Assembly: GCA_947501845.1 (NCBI GenBank) | Contig: CANMXP010000001.1 | Location: forward strand, 62,001 to 126,000 | Origin: an uncultured Flavobacteriaceae bacterium | Lineage (GTDB): Bacteria > Bacteroidota > Bacteroidia > Flavobacteriales > Flavobacteriaceae | Length of the DNA stretch: 64,000 bases | Reading direction: 5' to 3' | Part shown: in pieces, positions 60,210 to 64,000 of the stretch | Position numbering within the stretch: the first letter of the stretch is position 1 | Layout: each line of letters opens with the position of its first letter | Program-made: the position numbers and the translations under genes | Notes under the pieces: model-generated | What the model was told of the DNA's origin: nothing | Database searches by the model: none | What the model saw: only the letters and a program-made list of their open reading frames with translations

Positions 60210-61223
60210 TTATAGTGCTTTTATAAAATCTGTAACTAAATAAGTGATAAGTTTTCCAACGGTTTTGCTTGTCTTTTTATTAGGAGCTGCTTCACATATA
60301 TGTAAATAGCAAGCGTTATCTTGTTTGCCAAAAAAACTTAAAAACTGTCTGGTTTTGTTAACACTAAAACCGCTTGGGGTCATGGCACTACTTGGAATAT
60401 TTTCAATAGCATCACAATCTATTTCTATACCAAATGCCGTTTTAGAAATATGATCTAAAGCACAGTTTAATTCTTCCTTGAACTTTAACTCTCTTCTAAT
60501 TTCTAAAGATTCAAATGTGTTATATTTAATAGATTTAAATTTATTTAGTGTTTTAAATAATTTATCTGAAGTATAATTTTCATGCAAACCAAAAATAAAA
60601 TAGTTCTTTAAAAAACCTTCTGCATAAGCATAACTAAAGCCATTACCACTATGCCTCCCTTCTTCTGGCCTAAAATCGGAGTGCGCATCAAAATTAATAA
60701 CATTAATGGGTTTGTTAAGGGCCAATGATGTTCCTTTAATATTTCCATAAGCATTGTTATGTCCTCCACCAATAATAATAGGCTTTTTACCAGCTAGAAT
60801 TATTTGACTAATAATATATGACACATAACTGTCAATCTTAGAAACTATTTGCCTTGCCTTTAAAAGATCTTTTTTCTTAGAAATATCTAGCCTAGAAGCT
60901 TCTAATGTTTCCGAAGAAAAATCCAGATGCCCTAAAATTAAAACTTTATCAGCTTTTGTATATTGGTTACTTTGAATGTTTAACAGAACTTTAAGGGTAG
61001 CTTCCCAAGCCTTTAAAGTTCCAGTCTTACCGTAATTAGCAAGTACCCCAATATCTTCGGGCAAGCCAATTATTACATACATAACATCCAAATTTTTAAG
61101 TTGTTCGTATATATTGGAAATGCTGGTTAATATTTTAACATGTTGACCAAATTTGGATTCACCAACGCGTTTGTTTAATAATTTATTTCGTGTAGAATTT
61201 TTAAATAAAACCAGTTTATCCAT
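60210..61223 (-). CDS. hutG: Formimidoylglutamase, arginase family
   Basis: A 337-residue ureohydrolase-fold enzyme, expected to hydrolyse N-formimidoyl-glutamate to glutamate and formamide in histidine degradation. Binuclear Mn ligands are intact: IIGGGHNNAYG (about 150-160), NFDAHSDFRPEEGRHSGNGF (about 176-195) and EIDCDAI (about 265-271). The rest of the hut pathway is not in the window, and the family also contains arginase and agmatinase, so substrate is by resemblance only. Its start is 17 bases from a consensus promoter that faces the opposite way. Confidence 0.8.
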   Translation of the reverse strand: MDKLVLFKNSTRNKLLNKRVGESKFGQHVKILTSISNIYEQLKNLDVMYVIIGLPEDIGVLANYGKTGTLKAWEATLKVLLNIQSNQYTKADKVLILGHLDFSSETLEASRLDISKKKDLLKARQIVSKIDSYVSYIISQIILAGKKPIIIGGGHNNAYGNIKGTSLALNKPINVINFDAHSDFRPEEGRHSGNGFSYAYAEGFLKNYFIFGLHENYTSDKLFKTLNKFKSIKYNTFESLEIRRELKFKEELNCALDHISKTAFGIEIDCDAIENIPSSAMTPSGFSVNKTRQFLSFFGKQDNACYLHICEAAPNKKTSKTVGKLITYLVTDFIKAL

Positions 61224-61239
61224 TTGTGTAAATAAATTT

Positions 61240-61269
61240 TTGAGTAATAAAAATACACCATTATATTTG
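61240..61269 (+). promoter_or_regulatory. Consensus promoter of the coiled-coil membrane protein gene
   Basis: TTG (61240-61242), a 19-base spacer and TATATTTG (61262-61269) match the Bacteroidota consensus exactly. The leader to the ATG at 61333 would be about 57 bases. Confidence 0.72.
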
Positions 61270-61332
61270 TTTACAGCATAAAAGAATAACTATTTAAATT
61301 ATAACAACACTAAATTTTAAAAATAAGTAATT

Positions 61333-62217
61333 ATGGAAAACAGCAAGAGTAATATGGGGCTTAAAGTAGGATTAGGAATTGCATTAGTTTTATTTTTAGG
61401 AACAGGGTTTTATACAATGAACTTGTATAAAAGTAGTAACCAGATACAAAAGGATTTAACAGAGGAGAAGCAATTAGTTATGAACGATTTAAATGCTATG
61501 GCAAAACAATATGATGTTGCTATTAGTGAAAATGACGTAGCAAACAAAAACTTAACTGATGCTAGAGCACGTATCCAGGGCTTGATAGACTCATTAAAAA
61601 TCTCTGAAACTAACGTAAGAAGTTTATGGAGATACAAAAAGAAATACCAGTCTTTACAAAAAGAAATGGATGTTTTATTAGCTCAAAACGATTCTTTAAG
61701 AGTTGAAAACTCATATTTAGCTACTTCTTTAGATAGTACTCGTGTACGATTAGAAGAACGTACTATGTTTACAGATTCTTTATTAGTTCAAAACAATGCC
61801 TTAGCTGAAGTTGTTGAAAATGCAGCAGTTTTAAGTACAGTAGGTTTAAAAGGGTTTGGGGTTATTGAAAGAACTTCTGGTAAATTAATACCAACAGAGA
61901 GAGCTTCTCGTACAGATAAGATTAGAGTATGTTTCACAGTTGCTAAAAACGGTTTAGTTCAAGCTGGGGATCAAGAATTATATGTGCAAGTTATAGATCC
62001 AAAAAACAATACTTTAGGGTTAAATGAGCAAGTTCAGTTTAACGAGAAAACATTAAGCTACAGTATTATAAGTAAGTTTAATTATGAGAATTCTAGTCTT
62101 AATATATGTGAATTCGTAGCATCGAAAGGAAAAAATAGCTTTGAAAAAGGGCGTTACATTGTAAATGTTTTTAATGAAAAAGATTTAGTATCTAGCTCAG
62201 AATTTACTTTGAAGTAA
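61333..62217 (+). CDS. Coiled-coil protein with N-terminal membrane anchor
   Basis: A 294-residue protein: one helix at about 9-27 (LKVGLGIALVLFLGTGFYTM), a coiled coil at about 30-150 (KDLTEEKQLVMNDLNAMAKQ, YQSLQKEMDVLLAQNDSLRVE), then a beta-rich C-terminal domain from about 170 (VGLKGFGVIERTSGKLIPTE, KIRVCFTVAKNGLVQAGDQE, RYIVNVFNEKDLVSSSEFTL). Relatives in Flavobacteria are sometimes labelled chromosome-partitioning proteins, but no such motif is present and I would not transfer the name. It is a single-gene unit between a strong promoter and terminator, so it is probably well expressed. Confidence 0.82.
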   Translation: MENSKSNMGLKVGLGIALVLFLGTGFYTMNLYKSSNQIQKDLTEEKQLVMNDLNAMAKQYDVAISENDVANKNLTDARARIQGLIDSLKISETNVRSLWRYKKKYQSLQKEMDVLLAQNDSLRVENSYLATSLDSTRVRLEERTMFTDSLLVQNNALAEVVENAAVLSTVGLKGFGVIERTSGKLIPTERASRTDKIRVCFTVAKNGLVQAGDQELYVQVIDPKNNTLGLNEQVQFNEKTLSYSIISKFNYENSSLNICEFVASKGKNSFEKGRYIVNVFNEKDLVSSSEFTLK

Positions 62218-62240
62218 ATTTTATTTAACACTTAAGAGCA

Positions 62241-62270
62241 AAGCCTCAAGTTTTCACTTGAGGCTTTTTT
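62241..62270 (+). terminator. Terminator after the coiled-coil membrane protein gene
   Basis: AAGCCTCAAG, loop TTTTCA, CTTGAGGCTT and TTTT: a ten-base-pair perfect stem with T-tail. Confidence 0.92.
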
Positions 62271-62477
62271 ATGTAATAATATGACCTTTTATTTATATAT
62301 TATATTAATAGGATTATGCATCTAAACAAGTTTATTTGCAAATTATGGAGAAATTACTTGATAATGCTCTTGAAGGTATTATTTTAGAATATACCGAAAT
62401 ACAATCGTCAATAAGGGAATTAGTGTTTTTGAATCTATTTTTTATTACGACTTGTTGGCGGATTAAAACTATAAGCA

Positions 62478-63053
62478 ATGGATCCAAATGTGGTTTTTTT
62501 AAATTCATTTTTAGATGTTTCCGAAGAAACTTTTGAGAAGCTTGTTAATATATCAACATTTAAAAAATTTGAAAAAGGGTTTTATATTGCCAAAGCAGGA
62601 GAGGTGCCTAGTAAAATTTATATGCTCGTATCTGGTATGGTACGTGCATATCTTAGTTCTGAAAAAGGAAAAGAATTTAATAAAAATTTTTTTATGCCCT
62701 TTAGTTTTGTCGGATCGCTTACAGCTTTGATAAAAAACCGCCCCTCTAAATTAACATACGAGACGCTTACAGCGTGTAAAGTATATGAGGTAAGTTTCGA
62801 GGAAATTACTAAGCTTTGTAGAGAGGATATTCAAATTAGCAACCTGTATAGCAAGGTTTTAGAGCATATTTTTATGAAATATGAAGAACGCCAATTGGAG
62901 TTTATTTCAATGGATGCTACAGAGCGTTATTTAAGATTGAGGAAGAAAATAACTGGAGTAGATGATTTAATTCCGCAATACCATATAGCATCCTATTTAA
63001 GTATAACTCCAGTACAATTAAGTAGAATTAGAAAAAAAATTGATAAGAATTAA
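62478..63053 (+). CDS. Crp/Fnr family transcriptional regulator
   Basis: A 191-residue regulator with a cyclic-nucleotide-binding-like beta-roll at about 20-115 (FKKFEKGFYIAKAGEVPSKIYMLVSGMVRAYL, FVGSLTALIKNRPS) and a helical DNA-binding tail (LSITPVQLSRIRKKID near the end). The binding pocket lacks the usual cAMP Arg motif, as in most Bacteroidota members, so the ligand is unknown. No Fnr-type cysteine cluster is present. It stands alone between two terminators. Confidence 0.88.
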   Translation: MDPNVVFLNSFLDVSEETFEKLVNISTFKKFEKGFYIAKAGEVPSKIYMLVSGMVRAYLSSEKGKEFNKNFFMPFSFVGSLTALIKNRPSKLTYETLTACKVYEVSFEEITKLCREDIQISNLYSKVLEHIFMKYEERQLEFISMDATERYLRLRKKITGVDDLIPQYHIASYLSITPVQLSRIRKKIDKN

Positions 63054-63143
63054 CATTTGTTAATTACTAATTATATGTTTAATTATATATTTGAAACGAT
63101 TTCCTTTTAATTGTAAGATAAAAGGATTGATAGCTAACCAACC

Positions 63144-63180
63144 AAAAAAAACAGGTAATGAATAATTACCTGTTTTTTAT
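63144..63180. terminator. Bidirectional terminator between the Crp-type gene and fumC
   Basis: AAAAAACAGGTAAT and ATTACCTGTTTTTT form a strong stem with T-tails on both strands, between convergent genes. Confidence 0.9.
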
Positions 63181-63200
63181 TTAATAGATTTTATAGGATT

Positions 63201-64000
63201 TTATTTTAAACTGCCAACCATATCCTCGGGTTTAACCCATGCATCATATTCTTCGGCCGTAACATAACCTAAATTAATAGCTTCTTCTTTTAAAGTTGTG
63301 CCATTTTTGTGTGCTGTATTAGCAATTTCGGCAGCTTTATAATATCCTATTTTTGTATTTAAGGCTGTTACCAGCATTAAAGAATTGTTCAATAATTTGG
63401 TAATAACTTCTTTGTTAGGTTCTATACCTATAGCACAATTAACATCAAAACTTACACAGGCATCACCAATTATTTGTGCTGAATGTAGAACATTCGCAGC
63501 CATGACAGGCTTAAATACATTTAACTCGTAATGTCCTTGCAGACCTCCAACAGAAATAGCAACATCGTTCCCCATCACTTGAGCGCAAACCATAGTTAGT
63601 GCTTCACATTGCGTTGGATTAACTTTCCCAGGCATAATAGAACTTCCAGGTTCATTAGCTGGAATAATAATTTCGCCAATACCAGAACGTGGACCTGAAG
63701 CCATCATTCTAATATCATTTGCAATTTTATTTAGAGAAACGGCTAACTGTTTTAATGCACCATGAGTTTCAACAAGCGCATCATGAGCCGCTAAAGCTTC
63801 AAATTTATTAGGAGCTGTTACAAATGGTAAACCTGTAAATTCAGCAATATATTCTGCAACACGCTTGCTATATCCTTTGGGTGTATTTAATCCTGTTCCT
63901 ACAGCTGTACCACCTAATGCTAATTCGCTTAAATGTGGTAAGGTATTTTGTAATGCTTTAATACCATGGTCTAATTGCGCTACATAACCTGAAAGCTCTT
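63201..64000 (-). CDS. fumC: Class II fumarate hydratase, 5' end outside the window
   Basis: The last 266 codons of a fumarase/aspartase-superfamily enzyme. The fumarase signature [16 protein letters not shown] is intact, preceded by [16 protein letters not shown] and [20 protein letters not shown] and followed by [19 protein letters not shown]. The text [22 protein letters not shown] is fumarase-like rather than aspartase- or argininosuccinate-lyase-like. FumC hydrates fumarate to malate in the citric acid cycle. The frame is open to the edge; an internal Met-Met near 63707 is not a start because conserved sequence continues upstream of it. Confidence 0.93.
   Translation of the reverse strand, partial: ELSGYVAQLDHGIKALQNTLPHLSELALGGTAVGTGLNTPKGYSKRVAEYIAEFTGLPFVTAPNKFEALAAHDALVETHGALKQLAVSLNKIANDIRMMASGPRSGIGEIIIPANEPGSSIMPGKVNPTQCEALTMVCAQVMGNDVAISVGGLQGHYELNVFKPVMAANVLHSAQIIGDACVSFDVNCAIGIEPNKEVITKLLNNSLMLVTALNTKIGYYKAAEIANTAHKNGTTLKEEAINLGYVTAEEYDAWVKPEDMVGSLK

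Noticed and set aside
61333-62217. Chromosome-partitioning (ParA-like) assignment
   Set aside because: No Walker motif is present; the protein is a membrane-anchored coiled coil with a beta-rich end, so the name sometimes used for relatives is not supported.
62336-62536. 66-codon plus-strand frame overlapping the Crp/Fnr gene start
   Set aside because: It overlaps the well-supported Crp/Fnr frame and has low-complexity, Cys/Phe-rich text without a motif.

Overview
The window looks like chromosomal DNA from a marine member of the Flavobacteriaceae (Bacteroidota). The sequence is strongly AT-rich and its genes lack Shine-Dalgarno-like leaders. Several promoters match the Bacteroidota form TTG-N19/20-TAnnTTTG. 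The content is typical of the group: PKD-repeat secreted protein, SusC-style carboxypeptidase-regulatory and TonB-plug domains, DUF4249, menaquinone pathway, agarase/porphyranase-like GH16, EttA beside a tiny CAL67264-type membrane protein. No rRNA, tRNA, CRISPR array, transposase or phage gene was seen. Both edges cut genes: a PKD protein on the left and fumarase on the right.

Layout. 1-5.6 kb: 5' part of a PKD protein, a patatin-like lipase, and a minus-strand operon (M20 amidohydrolase, membrane-anchored FMN/glutamate-synthase-like protein, small membrane protein). 5.7-16.8 kb: housekeeping genes (UvrD-type helicase, YciO/YrdC protein, OmpA lipoprotein, glycosyltransferase, HsdR-N-like protein, holA, ung), a minus-strand set of secreted proteins (esterase, two-domain aspartic protease, triple CBM48-like protein) and an unannotated 58-residue membrane protein antisense to the end of ung. 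17.4-23.0 kb: menaquinone operon menB-menA-(UPF0173 hydrolase)-menC-(CPBP protease)-menE, then sppA. 25.0-30.2 kb: two adjacent VWA proteins with duplicated leaders. Both carry SusC-like N-terminal parts without any beta-barrel, and the larger has VIT, VWA, carboxypeptidase-regulatory, TonB plug, TPR and DUF2135-like regions in one chain. 30.3-37.6 kb: DoxX, a DUF3352-like protein, an acyl-CoA carboxylase beta subunit, and a redox cluster (flavin reductase, MarR, two pirins) in which two copies of the palindrome TAGTTTCCWTGGAAA mark a probable MarR regulon. 37.8-40.2 kb: EttA and three small membrane proteins.

40.4-50.2 kb is a run of nine same-strand genes: coiled-coil protein, unknown 353-residue protein, AAA+ ATPase, Nudix hydrolase, RDD membrane protein, unknown 411-residue protein, two membrane proteins with large soluble parts, and a small tail-anchored protein. 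Overlapping or touching genes in its centre suggest coordinated expression. Its function is not recognisable from sequence, and it is the best candidate here for an undescribed system, probably an AAA+ machine acting on a coiled-coil partner at the inner membrane.

50.4-64 kb: lipocalin-like lipoprotein, GH16 lipoprotein, MarR-GNAT fusion regulator with its own palindrome, a four-gene outer-membrane operon (244-residue secreted protein, TonB-dependent receptor, DUF4249 lipoprotein, MG2/plug protein), formimidoylglutamase, a coiled-coil membrane protein, a Crp/Fnr regulator and fumC. Several intergenic gaps carry dispersed palindromic repeats with TGTCATT/AATGACA ends; two of them (24.9 and 36.6 kb) are clearly the same element in opposite orientation. 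All domain assignments are from reading the translations; no database search was run.
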